A DNA stretch of 64,000 nt, taken from the NCBI RefSeq assembly GCF_025566885.1, contig NZ_JAOQJQ010000010.1, positions 29,221 to 93,220 of the forward strand. The letters are read 5' to 3'. Origin of the DNA: Brotonthovivens ammoniilytica. GTDB taxonomy: Bacteria; Bacillota; Clostridia; Lachnospirales; Lachnospiraceae. Below are positions 34,041 to 43,075 of the stretch, in pieces. The translations under genes were made by a program, and so were the position numbers. Every line of letters begins with the position of its first letter. The stretch's first letter is position 1. The notes below the pieces were generated by a model, which was not told the DNA's origin, searched no databases, and was given only the letters and a program-made list of their open reading frames with translations.

Positions 34041-35219
34041 TTATGCCGCAGCTTTTCTGGCCTCCACACGGTTTACCATTCTATGTACATATGCAATGAA
34101 GAAAATAATTCCGGCAGCTATGGGAATTAACATAAATAAAAACATTCCCTGATACCCAAAAACTCCTGCCAGTATTCCTGCAACCTGTGCCCATACAACC
34201 TGTGCAAGATTATGTCCAATCTGATGTGTGGAATTAGCCTGGCCAACTCTGTCTGCCGGCGCACGAAGTACGGATATCGACATAATCGCCGCCTGCGTCC
34301 CATTATAACCGACTCCCCAGCAGACAGAAGCCAGAATAACAATACCAAGCCCCGGAGCCTTGGCAATGCAGATCACAGAAATAACCAGCAGCGCCACACA
34401 ACAGTAAAACATTTTATTAATTCCGATCTTTGTAATAATGCCCGACATGAAAAATCTTGCAAATACATTAATAACTGCCCCAACTGTCCAAAACAGCGCC
34501 GCTTTTTCAATCCCTCTTTCCAAAAGGCTTACCGTCGCATAGGTCTGACCAATAAAGACGATCTGAAGAATTAAAAAAGAAAGAATAAATCCTGGCAGGG
34601 CAGTTTTTTCAAAACCAAAGGCTTTTCTTTTGGGGGCATCCGGATTATTTACCGGTTTTGACGTATTCAATAGAAATATAACTGCCCCGGCAACAGATAA
34701 CACAGCGCAGGCAATAAACATTGTTCTAAAACCAAATTTTGCAAAAATAGCGGTCCCGGTCTGAGGTCCTGTAAAATATGATAACGCCGGTCCCAAACCA
34801 TAAAGTGTCATAGCTACAGAACGAATTTCCGGCCGTACAGATGCTGCTGCAATAGACAGAGCCGCATTGATTACGAACCCAAATCCTGCCATCTGTATAC
34901 ATCTTGCAATTGTAATAGAAGCAAATCCTGTGCTCTGCATATATAGAATAAATCCAAGTGCCAGCAGAACCGCCCCCACAGCTCCGCATAATCCATGACG
35001 CATTTTATCACACAAAATTCCAAGCAGAGGATAAAGCACCACAACTACAATACCCGCAATAGCTACTACTGTTCCGAACCGCGCCTGTTCAAGGCCAAGA
35101 ACGCCTACCGCATAAGCTGCTGAATTCGTATTCACCGCCATCTGTGCAGTCCCGCATATAATCATCGCTATTATCATAAGTATAAAATTTTTTCTTAATA
35201 CTTCTTTCCAGACTTTCAT
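34041..35219 (-). CDS. MFS transporter
   Basis: A 392-residue inner-membrane carrier with 12 predicted helices. Early NTNSAAYAVGVLGLEQARFG and the loop CDKMRHG between helices 2 and 3 are MFS-like. The start overlaps the stop of the upstream MFS gene by four bases, so the two are translated together and may form a pair or handle related solutes. It belongs to the sigma-54-controlled operon starting at 37831; an aromatic or polyphenol-derived solute is inferred from context. Confidence 0.88.
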   Translation of the reverse strand: MKVWKEVLRKNFILMIIAMIICGTAQMAVNTNSAAYAVGVLGLEQARFGTVVAIAGIVVVVLYPLLGILCDKMRHGLCGAVGAVLLALGFILYMQSTGFASITIARCIQMAGFGFVINAALSIAAASVRPEIRSVAMTLYGLGPALSYFTGPQTGTAIFAKFGFRTMFIACAVLSVAGAVIFLLNTSKPVNNPDAPKRKAFGFEKTALPGFILSFLILQIVFIGQTYATVSLLERGIEKAALFWTVGAVINVFARFFMSGIITKIGINKMFYCCVALLVISVICIAKAPGLGIVILASVCWGVGYNGTQAAIMSISVLRAPADRVGQANSTHQIGHNLAQVVWAQVAGILAGVFGYQGMFLFMLIPIAAGIIFFIAYVHRMVNRVEARKAAA

Positions 35220-36547
35220 TTTTCTCCTCCTGATTCTTCTGTTATCTGTTTATTAAATATTTCATTTACATTCTGTAATGCCTCTGTATCATTCGCTCCA
35301 ATCATTTTTTCTGAGACAGCTGTGACTATTATAAAACAGACAACTGTACAAATAATACTGAATACATATAGTCCATCTCTTCCCCATGGTGACCGCAAAA
35401 ATATAGATACTACCAGGAAGCTGGAGCTGCTGACAGCCATAACAACGGGTGCTATAAGGCGGTTAGCTGCTGCAAAATCCCAGCGCCCAAATACAGTTCC
35501 CACCATAGATGGCTGTAAATTAGCAATTCCACCTACACATCCCATCATCCCACAGGCACTGATCCAGATTAAAACCGTACTTTGCTTATGAAAAAGACTT
35601 ATTGCATACATGGCAAGAACTCCAAGTGCATATATCTGACTGGCTTTTTTAGTTCCCAGTTTTAAGTCCAAAAAGCCAAAAAACCAGCTTCCCGCCAGCG
35701 CCGCTGCACCTGCTATCTGAAGCACATGTACCCCAAATTCCTGAGAATACCCCAACGATACACAACGAAGCACAATCTGGCTGACATAGGCCACTGCAGC
35801 CATCCAAAGCAGCCCCCATCCAATGCTGATCTGCCACATCTGTTTTGTACGCAGCAATTTTTTCATTGTATAACTGTTCTGATATCGTTTCATTACATGA
35901 GTATTTTTAATTAGCTCCTCCAAACCGTTCGGGTTATTATCAGGACAGGTCCCGGCTGCTTCTGGTGTATTTTTTATAAATAGTCTGGCAAACAACGCAA
36001 TCAGTACCAATACACATCCAAATAATATCATGGTAGCCTCTGACCCTATTCTGTGTATAACAGCCGGAATATAGGGCGACCAGACAATATCAGCCAGTAT
36101 GATTCCCATTGTGGCCCAGCCAAGAACAATACCTTTCGTTCGTGGAAACCAGTTGTTCAAAAGAGCTGCATTTCCGGCCTGCTGGTAAGCGCATGACATG
36201 ACTCTGTTTAAGATAATAGTAAAAACAAATACCCCAAAAATTCTTGTTGTCCCATAAAGGGCAAGACTTGCTCCGCCAATTAAAAGACCACATATTATTA
36301 CAAACCGCGGTCCTTTCTTTACTACGAGCTGTCCAAAAAACACTGTTGCCACAGCGCCAATATAACCCCCATAACTCATAAATGGCAAAAGATCTTCATA
36401 TTTCCATCCCCGTATTTCTGCAATCATGGGCAGAATCGTATTTGTAGTCCCGGCATTTACACAAGCACAGATTAAAAACAGCACCCCGCCAAAAAGTATA
36501 ATCACCAATTGTTTTTTCCCTAGCCATTCTGGTTTTTTTACTGTCAT
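35216..36547 (-). CDS. MFS transporter, OFA-like
   Basis: A 443-residue membrane carrier with 12 helices and a longer central loop (about 195-225). LLNNWFPRTKGIVLGWATMGI near residue 130 is the loop also seen in the partial MFS at 1-576. GGAG before ATG 36547 supports the start. It is 39 bp downstream of the URO-D-family gene in the same operon and overlaps the next MFS gene by four bases. Confidence 0.88.
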   Translation of the reverse strand: MTVKKPEWLGKKQLVIILFGGVLFLICACVNAGTTNTILPMIAEIRGWKYEDLLPFMSYGGYIGAVATVFFGQLVVKKGPRFVIICGLLIGGASLALYGTTRIFGVFVFTIILNRVMSCAYQQAGNAALLNNWFPRTKGIVLGWATMGIILADIVWSPYIPAVIHRIGSEATMILFGCVLVLIALFARLFIKNTPEAAGTCPDNNPNGLEELIKNTHVMKRYQNSYTMKKLLRTKQMWQISIGWGLLWMAAVAYVSQIVLRCVSLGYSQEFGVHVLQIAGAAALAGSWFFGFLDLKLGTKKASQIYALGVLAMYAISLFHKQSTVLIWISACGMMGCVGGIANLQPSMVGTVFGRWDFAAANRLIAPVVMAVSSSSFLVVSIFLRSPWGRDGLYVFSIICTVVCFIIVTAVSEKMIGANDTEALQNVNEIFNKQITEESGGEK

Positions 36548-36586
36548 TTTTCTGTTCCTCTCCCGCTTTATCCGCTTGAAATTTTA

Positions 36587-37831
36587 TTACTTACTTCCAT
36601 AAGTTAAAACTGTATCCATCGCCGCCTCTAAAAGTTCGGGTTTTGCCCTGTCCATCCCTCCATCTGTGGAGAAAATATACCCGCCGCCACTGGCACAGTT
36701 ATCAATTAAATACTTACATGTATTAATTACCTCTTCTTTTGTCCCATGTTCTAACAAATAGGAAGGAAAGCCTCCTTCAATACAGGCTGTATTTCCAAGA
36801 ATTCTCTTTACTTCTTTCATATTACAATCTTCAATATGTATCACCGTCTTTCCCTTTGGAACCTCTTTTAAATATTCCAGACGGCTGTCATACTTTCCTT
36901 CTGTAAAGATATAAGGAACCATATCACAGGCAACAATTTCTTCTATTACTTCCAGCAAATCTTTCCAGTAATATTTTGCATACTGCTCATCTGACATAAA
37001 GCCATCCATACCTTTATGCAGCGCAATAAATACCCATTGACCTTTTAAAAACTTTCCCTGTTCACGAATCATTTCTTTCATAATTTTTAAATTTTGTCTG
37101 CAGTAAGATAAAATGATGTCCTCATTGTCATATAAATCCGTCAGTGAATCCAGCGTTCCCCGATATATATCGCTGTATCTGTCAAAAGGTACCGCTGCAC
37201 CGCCTTTATCCAGAACCGGATATCCCATGTTCTCAACCATGTTCTCAATCTCTTTCAGTTTCCCCTTACGTTTCTGTATTAACTCTTCAATTTCCCAGAA
37301 CTTTCGAATCATCTTTTTTGATTCCGGTGTACTTAATGTGGAAATTACATTTGTCAGACCATTAAATGTTGGATTAATCCTGTTAAATTTCCATTGTTCC
37401 ATTCCCTCAAACAAAGCTGCCACTCTGGAAAAACCTTTAGTTATCAACCAGCCGGAGAAATCTGTACAAAACTCCTCCATTTCCTCTTCATTCAGCAAGG
37501 GATATTCTAGGAACTGGTGGATACTGTCATCATCCACCCGGTGATCCGGTCCACCGGCCCAGGCCAGATTTTTCATACCAAGCTGCTCCCATACAGGTCC
37601 CATTCCCACATTATTATTGGCTATCTGAAGCAGCATATCCGGATTATAGTCTGTGACAAACTTTGCAAAGGCATGTCTTGCTTTGTCCATATCATATACA
37701 ATATCTTTCATAGAGTATCCTGCATGATATGCCAGATAGCCCTGACAAAAAGGCGCCCAGGGTACCCTGTCAGATTCTTTCAAATCAATAGCATCCTGTA
37801 TTCTCTTTAATCGTTTTTCATAAGTTGACAT
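36587..37831 (-). CDS. uroporphyrinogen-decarboxylase-family protein (methyltransferase-like)
   Basis: A 414-residue TIM-barrel protein of the URO-D superfamily. Heme-pathway enzymes of this superfamily are shorter and keep an RxPVWxMRQAG motif, which is absent. Instead the start RIQDAIDLKESDRVPWAPF resembles corrinoid-dependent methyltransferases that demethylate methoxylated aromatics or methylamines. Later stretches TVIHIEDCNMKEVKRILG and ASGGGYIFSTDGGMDRAKPE are typical of that branch (pseudo-barrel end). No corrinoid protein is encoded nearby, so the cofactor partner is unknown. The longer frame to 37885 is excluded by AGGAGG at 37838-37843 and by the sigma-54 promoter inside it. Confidence 0.8.
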   Translation of the reverse strand: MSTYEKRLKRIQDAIDLKESDRVPWAPFCQGYLAYHAGYSMKDIVYDMDKARHAFAKFVTDYNPDMLLQIANNNVGMGPVWEQLGMKNLAWAGGPDHRVDDDSIHQFLEYPLLNEEEMEEFCTDFSGWLITKGFSRVAALFEGMEQWKFNRINPTFNGLTNVISTLSTPESKKMIRKFWEIEELIQKRKGKLKEIENMVENMGYPVLDKGGAAVPFDRYSDIYRGTLDSLTDLYDNEDIILSYCRQNLKIMKEMIREQGKFLKGQWVFIALHKGMDGFMSDEQYAKYYWKDLLEVIEEIVACDMVPYIFTEGKYDSRLEYLKEVPKGKTVIHIEDCNMKEVKRILGNTACIEGGFPSYLLEHGTKEEVINTCKYLIDNCASGGGYIFSTDGGMDRAKPELLEAAMDTVLTYGSK

Positions 37832-37869
37832 CTTTCTCCTCCTGTAGTCAAATGATACTTTATATTCTT

Positions 37870-37884
37870 GCAAATCACATGCCA
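37870..37884 (-). promoter_or_regulatory. sigma-54 promoter of the URO-D/MFS operon
   Basis: On the minus strand TGGCATG-TGAT-TTGC, an exact -24/-12 match to TGGCAYR-N4-TTGC with GG and GC 12 bp apart. A start point near 37858 leaves a leader of about 27 nt before the ATG at 37831. Confidence 0.8.
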
Positions 37885-37910
37885 ATATTTCATTTATTTT
37901 TTTTTATAAA

Positions 37911-37960
37911 AAAAGAGTATACCCGCCGGAGAATTTCTTCTCTTTTTGACATACTCTTTC
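37911..37960 (-). terminator. terminator of the sigma-54 activator gene
   Basis: Minus-strand stem AAAGAGTAT/ATACTCTTT with inner AGAGAA/TTCTC and a run of T. It separates the activator gene from the sigma-54 promoter downstream. Confidence 0.75.
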
Positions 37961-37990
37961 CTTTTCATGAAATATCAAAACTTCAAACCA

Positions 37991-39400
37991 TTAATTTGTT
38001 ATACCATAATTTCTCATTTTACTGTAAAGGGTATTCCTGGTAATTCCAAGTTCTTTTGCCGTTTTCAACACATTTCCCTCATTAGCCCTTAATCGCTTCT
38101 GAATATGTGCTTTTTCTACTGATTTTAATGAATAATCTTCTGGCTTTAACTGTTCCTGACTGTCGAAATTTTGAAAAGCTTCTCTTTCATTTTTTATATC
38201 GACTGCCGCTCCTGATCCGATTTTAAAATAATCTTCCAGTACAGCACCGGTTACAGTTTCGTTTGGATAGAGAACAGTCAGCCTTGTAATTAGATGTTTT
38301 AACTGCCTTACATTTCCCGGCCAGGAATACAAAAGCAGATTATCTTTAGCAGTCTCTTCCAGCGAAAACCGTGAACCACATTCTTTCATAAAATGCTCTG
38401 TTAAAAGGGGAATATCTTCCTTTCGTTCTCTCAAGGGAGGAATATGAATCTCCAGCATGGCCAGCCGGTAATATAAATCCATTCTAAATTTATTTTCAGC
38501 ACACATAGCCGCCAGATTTTTATTGGTGGTTGCAATAATATCAGCCTGTAAAGGATATACCTTGTCACCGCCTACACGTTCAAACTCTCTTTCCTCCAAC
38601 ACACGAAGGAGTTTGCTTTGCAGCGCAATATCCATGTCTCCAATCTCATCCAGCAGAATCGTACCGTCAGCAGCCTGCTCAAACTTACCTGCTTTTGCGC
38701 TTACTGCTCCTGTAAATGCACCTTTTTCATATCCAAATAATTCTGCCTCTATCAGATTATCCGGTATCGCTGTACAATTGATTTTTACAAAGGGCTTTGA
38801 TCGGTATTTCGTCCGTTCCGAATGAATCGCTCCTGCCAGAATTTCCTTCCCACATCCGGTTTCCCCGATAATCAATATGGAATAATCCGACTTTGCCGCA
38901 AGCCGGCACTGCTGGATTACCTTCTTCGCGGCATCCCCTGTTCCCAAAAAATCCTCAAAACGATACCTGCTGAGTACACGGGACAACGTATGATACATTT
39001 CTTTATCCTTTGTAGTTCTCCCAAGCTTTGCCACCATATCTTTCAGCATAACAATATCCTGTATAGTAATCGTACACAATACCCCGATCACTTCCTCGTC
39101 CTCAAATACGGGAATCATATTACTCAGTGTTCTATGCCCTTTAATATGGACCAGCTTATCCATAGATGCTCTGCCAGTTCGCAGAGTCTCCTCAACTGCA
39201 GCTCTAGAATCCTCCGACTGAATAGGATGGTTCAGCCTTTTTTCTGTATTTGGCTCCCACAAATGTCTGGTCTGGCTGCTGGCATACAGCACCAGCCCAT
39301 TCTCATCTACCAAAATAGAAGGATTGGGAAGTGCATCCATCATATGATCCAGCATTCCACCCCTTGTATGAATTTCTTTCCGGGTTAAATTTAATTTCAT
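37991..39400 (-). CDS. sigma-54-dependent transcriptional activator (PAS-AAA-Fis)
   Basis: A 469-residue enhancer-binding protein. A PAS domain (residues about 18-120, PNPSILVDENGLVLYAS) is likely to sense a small ligand directly. The AAA+ domain (150-385) has Walker A GETGCGKE, the sigma-54 loop EKGAFTGA, and Walker B GTILLDEIGD. A Fis-type helix-turn-helix closes the protein (NVLKTAKELGITRNTLYSKM). No receiver domain is present, so no phosphorelay is implied. It lies between two outward-facing sigma-54 promoters and is the natural activator of both. AAAGGGGA precedes ATG 39400. Confidence 0.93.
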   Translation of the reverse strand: MKLNLTRKEIHTRGGMLDHMMDALPNPSILVDENGLVLYASSQTRHLWEPNTEKRLNHPIQSEDSRAAVEETLRTGRASMDKLVHIKGHRTLSNMIPVFEDEEVIGVLCTITIQDIVMLKDMVAKLGRTTKDKEMYHTLSRVLSRYRFEDFLGTGDAAKKVIQQCRLAAKSDYSILIIGETGCGKEILAGAIHSERTKYRSKPFVKINCTAIPDNLIEAELFGYEKGAFTGAVSAKAGKFEQAADGTILLDEIGDMDIALQSKLLRVLEEREFERVGGDKVYPLQADIIATTNKNLAAMCAENKFRMDLYYRLAMLEIHIPPLRERKEDIPLLTEHFMKECGSRFSLEETAKDNLLLYSWPGNVRQLKHLITRLTVLYPNETVTGAVLEDYFKIGSGAAVDIKNEREAFQNFDSQEQLKPEDYSLKSVEKAHIQKRLRANEGNVLKTAKELGITRNTLYSKMRNYGITN

Positions 39401-39445
39401 TTTAATCCCCTTTTCATCTTTTTCTACAATTCTTCTTGTTTAATT

Positions 39446-39459
39446 ATTACACATGTAAT
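39446..39459. promoter_or_regulatory. candidate enhancer site for the sigma-54 activator
   Basis: Perfect dyad ATTACA-CA-TGTAAT, about 87 bp upstream of the -24 element of the hydrolase operon, a usual distance for an enhancer-binding protein. I did not find an obvious second copy upstream of the other promoter, so this remains tentative. Confidence 0.35.
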
Positions 39460-39545
39460 GTTAATTTTCTATACATATGTTTAATTTTTTATCACTATCT
39501 GCAAATTATTTTAACCCAACCAAATTCTTTTCAGCTATAAAATTA

Positions 39546-39561
39546 TGGCATGATTTTTGCT
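39546..39561 (+). promoter_or_regulatory. sigma-54 promoter of the hydrolase operon
   Basis: TGGCATG-ATTT-TTGCT, an exact -24/-12 element; its -24 heptamer equals that of the promoter at 37870-37884. It lies 41 bp upstream of the ATG at 39603. Confidence 0.82.
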
Positions 39562-39602
39562 TTATATATGATTATCAAAAAATGGAAAGAAGGTATTTTT
39601 AT

Positions 39603-40430
39603 ATGAATTTAAAACGGGAACTGACCTCTGCAGAAAAAAAGAAACCATATGCAAAATTTTACTTTCAGGACTTACCCGAACCAGATCCAGCCATCATTGA
39701 TATTTATAAAAGAGGGCCTATGGACTGGAAAGATGCACTTGATCCGGAAAATGTTAATGCTCTGTTAGAGCCCGGATATCATAAAACAGAAACCGGATAC
39801 TGTCAGATGCCGGATGGTACAGCCTATATTACCTCCTTATACAAAATGCCCGGAGTTACATTGGATATGATTAACTGGTGGTTTGCCTGGCACGCACTGG
39901 AAGATCTTCGTTATATGATCTGGTATCCAGGCGCTCACTTTTCTATTTACGTAACAGAAGAAGGGCGCAGAAAAATACTGGATCCCAAGATTCCCCCTGA
40001 AGAAAAACACATGAACATTACCCATTCTGTCTGTGAAGATATTATGGGACTTGGCCAGATCCCAAGCCCTCATACAATTCCCTTTGTAGATATGGAAACC
40101 CTTGGATTCGACCGGGAACTATACAGGAAAACACCTGGTATTACAGTTATGGGAGCTGTCTCAGATCCCAATGACAGTACTTTAATTCCTGAGCGCCACC
40201 GTATTTTGCTGCATTATTTTCGTGAGACAGAAAATGGAGTAGAACTCAGAAGCAGAACCTGGCGGGGCTGCACACTAGTTAACGGAAAAAAAGTTAAAAT
40301 GATTCCGGATGGGGAAAAAATGGCTGTCGGAAATATTGTCAAACTTACAGAACACTCTTCCAGAGAATACGCAAACCTGGCCAGAATTCTTCCGGAACTC
40401 TATGAAATGACAGAAGGAAAATATGAATGA
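39603..40430 (+). CDS. DAPG/phloretin hydrolase family protein 1
   Basis: A 275-residue cytoplasmic zinc hydrolase of the family containing 2,4-diacetylphloroglucinol hydrolase (PhlG) and the phloretin hydrolase of Eubacterium ramulus. These enzymes cut a carbon-carbon bond between an acyl group and a phloroglucinol ring. Likely zinc ligands by pattern are His112 (GAHFS), Glu145 (HSVCEDIMG), His251 and Glu255 (EHSSREYANL). The W-rich segment NWWFAWHALEDLRYMIW shapes the start of the barrel. A long open frame upstream is ignored: GAAGGT lies eight bases before ATG 39603, and the sigma-54 promoter is inside the longer frame. Confidence 0.82.
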   Translation: MNLKRELTSAEKKKPYAKFYFQDLPEPDPAIIDIYKRGPMDWKDALDPENVNALLEPGYHKTETGYCQMPDGTAYITSLYKMPGVTLDMINWWFAWHALEDLRYMIWYPGAHFSIYVTEEGRRKILDPKIPPEEKHMNITHSVCEDIMGLGQIPSPHTIPFVDMETLGFDRELYRKTPGITVMGAVSDPNDSTLIPERHRILLHYFRETENGVELRSRTWRGCTLVNGKKVKMIPDGEKMAVGNIVKLTEHSSREYANLARILPELYEMTEGKYE

Positions 40431-40481
40431 TTACTTCCCAATTTATTTCTTAAAATACTGAAAAATGAAAGGATATAAAAA

Positions 40482-41249
40482 ATGAAACAGACTTATACCG
40501 CAAATTCCGGTCAGACGTTTACACCGGAGCTGGAATCTGTGTTTACACAAACAGTTCCTTACACAAAAGCCCCTGATCTTCCATCAAAAGAAGGCGGATA
40601 TCAATTTCATAAGAAATGGCAGGACAGCGACTATATTATGATTGGAAATGACGAAGTAAAATTTTTAGAAGATGTTACTCCACAGATGATCGACTGGTTC
40701 TTCGCGAATATGGAAAAAGCGTATTATCTCTGGGCTCCGGGAGAACATCTTGGTTTTCAATGGGAAGCTGCACCAAATGAAGTAGGGTACGAAGGCTCCA
40801 CCGAATATATTTTTGAAACCAACCATTTCCTTCCGGTCCATATGAAACGAATTGGAATGGAAAACTACCCTTTTACCGAATGTGCGCAGCATTGCTGGAT
40901 TGCTGATGGTACATTTGGCGATACCGGATATGGAATGCGTCTGATACATATGTATGAACAGATGGAAGGCGGTACCAAATGGATTACTATTAAACTGGCA
41001 AAAAAATCTGAGCTGGCATGGATACAAAATTACCGTTCGAAAGCTGATCCCAAGAAAACTCTGGAGCATAACGAATATGAGGCCGGCCGTTTCCGTGATT
41101 TTTTACCAGCTATATATGATCTCTGGAAAGATCATCCAAATCCTTACCAGAATATCACGTTTGATCTACGCACCTGTAAAAATTCTGACGGTACCTGGTC
41201 CCATGTTTCTGATAACAAACCTATAATATCTCATATCAACAGCAAGTAG
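40482..41249 (+). CDS. DAPG/phloretin hydrolase family protein 2
   Basis: A 255-residue paralogue of the protein at 39603-40430 with low overall similarity. The same ligand pattern can be traced: His89 (GEHLGFQWE), Glu108 (GSTEYIFE), His196 and Glu200 (LEHNEYEAGRF). DWFFANMEKAYYLWAPGEHLG corresponds to the W-rich start of the first protein, and the end RFRDFLPAIYDLW matches its NLARILPELYEM. It is 51 bp downstream in the same operon with AAAGGAT before the ATG. Two enzymes may act on different acyl-phloroglucinols or form a heteromer. Confidence 0.78.
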   Translation: MKQTYTANSGQTFTPELESVFTQTVPYTKAPDLPSKEGGYQFHKKWQDSDYIMIGNDEVKFLEDVTPQMIDWFFANMEKAYYLWAPGEHLGFQWEAAPNEVGYEGSTEYIFETNHFLPVHMKRIGMENYPFTECAQHCWIADGTFGDTGYGMRLIHMYEQMEGGTKWITIKLAKKSELAWIQNYRSKADPKKTLEHNEYEAGRFRDFLPAIYDLWKDHPNPYQNITFDLRTCKNSDGTWSHVSDNKPIISHINSK

Positions 41250-41292
41250 TATCCTTTATTTTGCTGCTGTATATTGCCCTCATCCCTCAGGC

Positions 41293-41326
41293 CCCTGATT
41301 ACAACATCTCAGGGGCCTGACACGTC
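41293..41326. terminator. hairpin after the hydrolase operon
   Basis: Strong stem CAGGCCCCTGA/TCAGGGGCCTG 42 bp after the stop at 41249. No clear T run follows on either strand, so termination strength is uncertain. Confidence 0.45.
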
Positions 41327-41429
41327 GTATTTCCGATTATTCTGTATTTATTACATCCATTTTTCATACCATTCATCTCTGTCCTTTTTATTTACGACAA
41401 ACTATGACAAACATCTTTATATTTTATGC

Positions 41430-41497
41430 TATAATGTATCCTGTCAGGTCAAATTGGAAAACTATTCTGCAATTTCCTGATTTGGTCTGACAGGATA
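41430..41497 (+). promoter_or_regulatory. promoter and 5'-end hairpin before the EFR1 gene
   Basis: An extended -10 (TGCTATAAT, core at 41430-41435) is followed at once by an 11-bp perfect inverted repeat TATCCTGTCAG (41437-41447) and CTGACAGGATA (41487-41497), with weaker pairing inside. The message would begin with this hairpin. Its role (stability, protein binding) is unknown. The remaining gap to 41582 shows only an AGGAGG site. Confidence 0.45.
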
Positions 41498-41581
41498 AGA
41501 ACAAAATCATTAACTTCTCCCGGCACATTAAATATCCGGCAGATAGATTTTGAACTATCCATACATAAGGAGGTTTACGTT

Positions 41582-42340
41582 ATGATTTTATATTTTACAG
41601 GAACCGGCAACAGCCGGTATACCGCACAATACCTGGCCAAACTGATGGACGATGAAATTGTATGTATTAATGATTATCTCAAACAGAATAAGACAAAAGA
41701 AACTTTTACATCTCAGCGTCCTTTTGTTTTTGTTACACCAGTTTATGCATGGCGGATACCAAAGATTATTACGGATTTTATTAAAACCAGCACATTTACT
41801 GGCACCAGAAAAATTTATTTTATAATTACCTGTGGGGAAAGTATTGGAAATGCAGAAAAGTACCTGCTAAGACTCTGCAGGGAAAAGCATCTTCATTATA
41901 TGGGCTGCATGGCAATACAAATGCCGGAAAATTATCTGGTGATGTTTAAAACCCCAACAGCCTCTGAATCTGCAAAAATTATTCAAAATGCTAAATTTCC
42001 TATTGAAAAAGCTGCAGATGCCATCAAAAGTGAAAGCACATTCCCCACAAAACAGCCTTCTTTTGCAGGCAGACTAGAAAGCGGTATCGTAAATGATATG
42101 TTTTATACATTTATGGTAAAAGCTAAAGGATTTTATGCAACAGATCAATGTATTCAGTGTAAAAAATGTGAATCTGTCTGTCCGTTAAATAACGTTTCCT
42201 GCGCCAAGGGACAACCCTCCTGGGGAAACCGCTGCACCCACTGCATGGCATGTATCTGCTGCTGTCCTGTACAGGCTATCGAATATAAAAAATCTTCCAT
42301 TGGAAAAAACAGATATTATAACACCCTTACTATTGAATAA
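41582..42340 (+). CDS. EFR1-family flavodoxin-ferredoxin fusion
   Basis: A 252-residue redox protein. A flavodoxin-like half (MILYFTGTGNSRYTAQYLA at the start, phosphate loop TGTGNS) is followed by two 4Fe-4S motifs (CIQCKKCESVCP and CTHCMACICCCP). Proteins of this EFR1 group are common in gut Clostridia; they probably pass electrons between flavin and iron-sulfur partners, the redox partner being unknown. The gene follows the polyphenol operon but has its own promoter. It converges on mntP with only three bases between stops. Confidence 0.88.
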   Translation: MILYFTGTGNSRYTAQYLAKLMDDEIVCINDYLKQNKTKETFTSQRPFVFVTPVYAWRIPKIITDFIKTSTFTGTRKIYFIITCGESIGNAEKYLLRLCREKHLHYMGCMAIQMPENYLVMFKTPTASESAKIIQNAKFPIEKAADAIKSESTFPTKQPSFAGRLESGIVNDMFYTFMVKAKGFYATDQCIQCKKCESVCPLNNVSCAKGQPSWGNRCTHCMACICCCPVQAIEYKKSSIGKNRYYNTLTIE

Positions 42341-42343
42341 TAT

Positions 42344-42919
42344 TCATTGGAAAATATGTAAGTGTTCCAGAAGAATCTTCAAGCCTATGATAATAAGGAT
42401 TGCGCCCCCGGCAATTTCTGCTTTCTTCTGGAATCTGCTTCCAAATAGGTTTCCAATAAACACACCAAATATACATATTACAAAAGTCACCAGACCAATG
42501 ATACTTGCCGCCGGTAAAATAGACACCTGTAAAAACGCAAAGGTTACTCCGACTGCAAGAGCATCAATACTGGTTGCAATGGCAAGCAAAAACAGCTCTT
42601 TCACATTTAATACACTCTCCTGTTTCTCTGCACAGCCATCATCATGATCTCTCACCGCCTCAAGAACCGCCTTTGCCCCAAGACAGACAAGCAGAGCAAA
42701 TGCAATCCAGTGATCTACAGATTCAATATAGGACTGAAATTGTTTTCCCAGCAGCCAGCCGGCAAATGGCATAACAGCCTGAAATCCACCAAAAAATAGT
42801 GCAATAATAAAGCAATGCAGTTTATTTACCCTTTTCATTCCAAGACCCTTGCAGATAGATACGGCAAATGCATCCATTGCAAGTCCAATCCCAATGAAAA
42901 GTAATTCCAAATACGACAT
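42344..42919 (-). CDS. mntP: manganese efflux pump MntP-like
   Basis: A 191-residue membrane protein with six helices of the MntP (DUF204) family. The repeated Asp-containing blocks are seen as LAMDAFAVSICKG near residue 14 and ATSIDALAVGVTF near residue 114. The pump exports Mn2+ in E. coli. No yybP-ykoY manganese riboswitch is recognised in the 190 bp upstream. GGAGG lies before ATG 42919. Confidence 0.9.
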   Translation of the reverse strand: MSYLELLFIGIGLAMDAFAVSICKGLGMKRVNKLHCFIIALFFGGFQAVMPFAGWLLGKQFQSYIESVDHWIAFALLVCLGAKAVLEAVRDHDDGCAEKQESVLNVKELFLLAIATSIDALAVGVTFAFLQVSILPAASIIGLVTFVICIFGVFIGNLFGSRFQKKAEIAGGAILIIIGLKILLEHLHIFQ

Positions 42920-43075
42920 TTTTATCCTCCTGTATCTTCAAAGTTTTTTTACTATACGGTTATCAAGAAAAAAAGTCAAGAACTTTTCCAAAATATATAT
43001 CAGGCTGTAAAAAATTTTCTACACCCTGACACCGTTAGGCATTCCCAACAAATTTCTGTAATAGTTCAGAATTAT

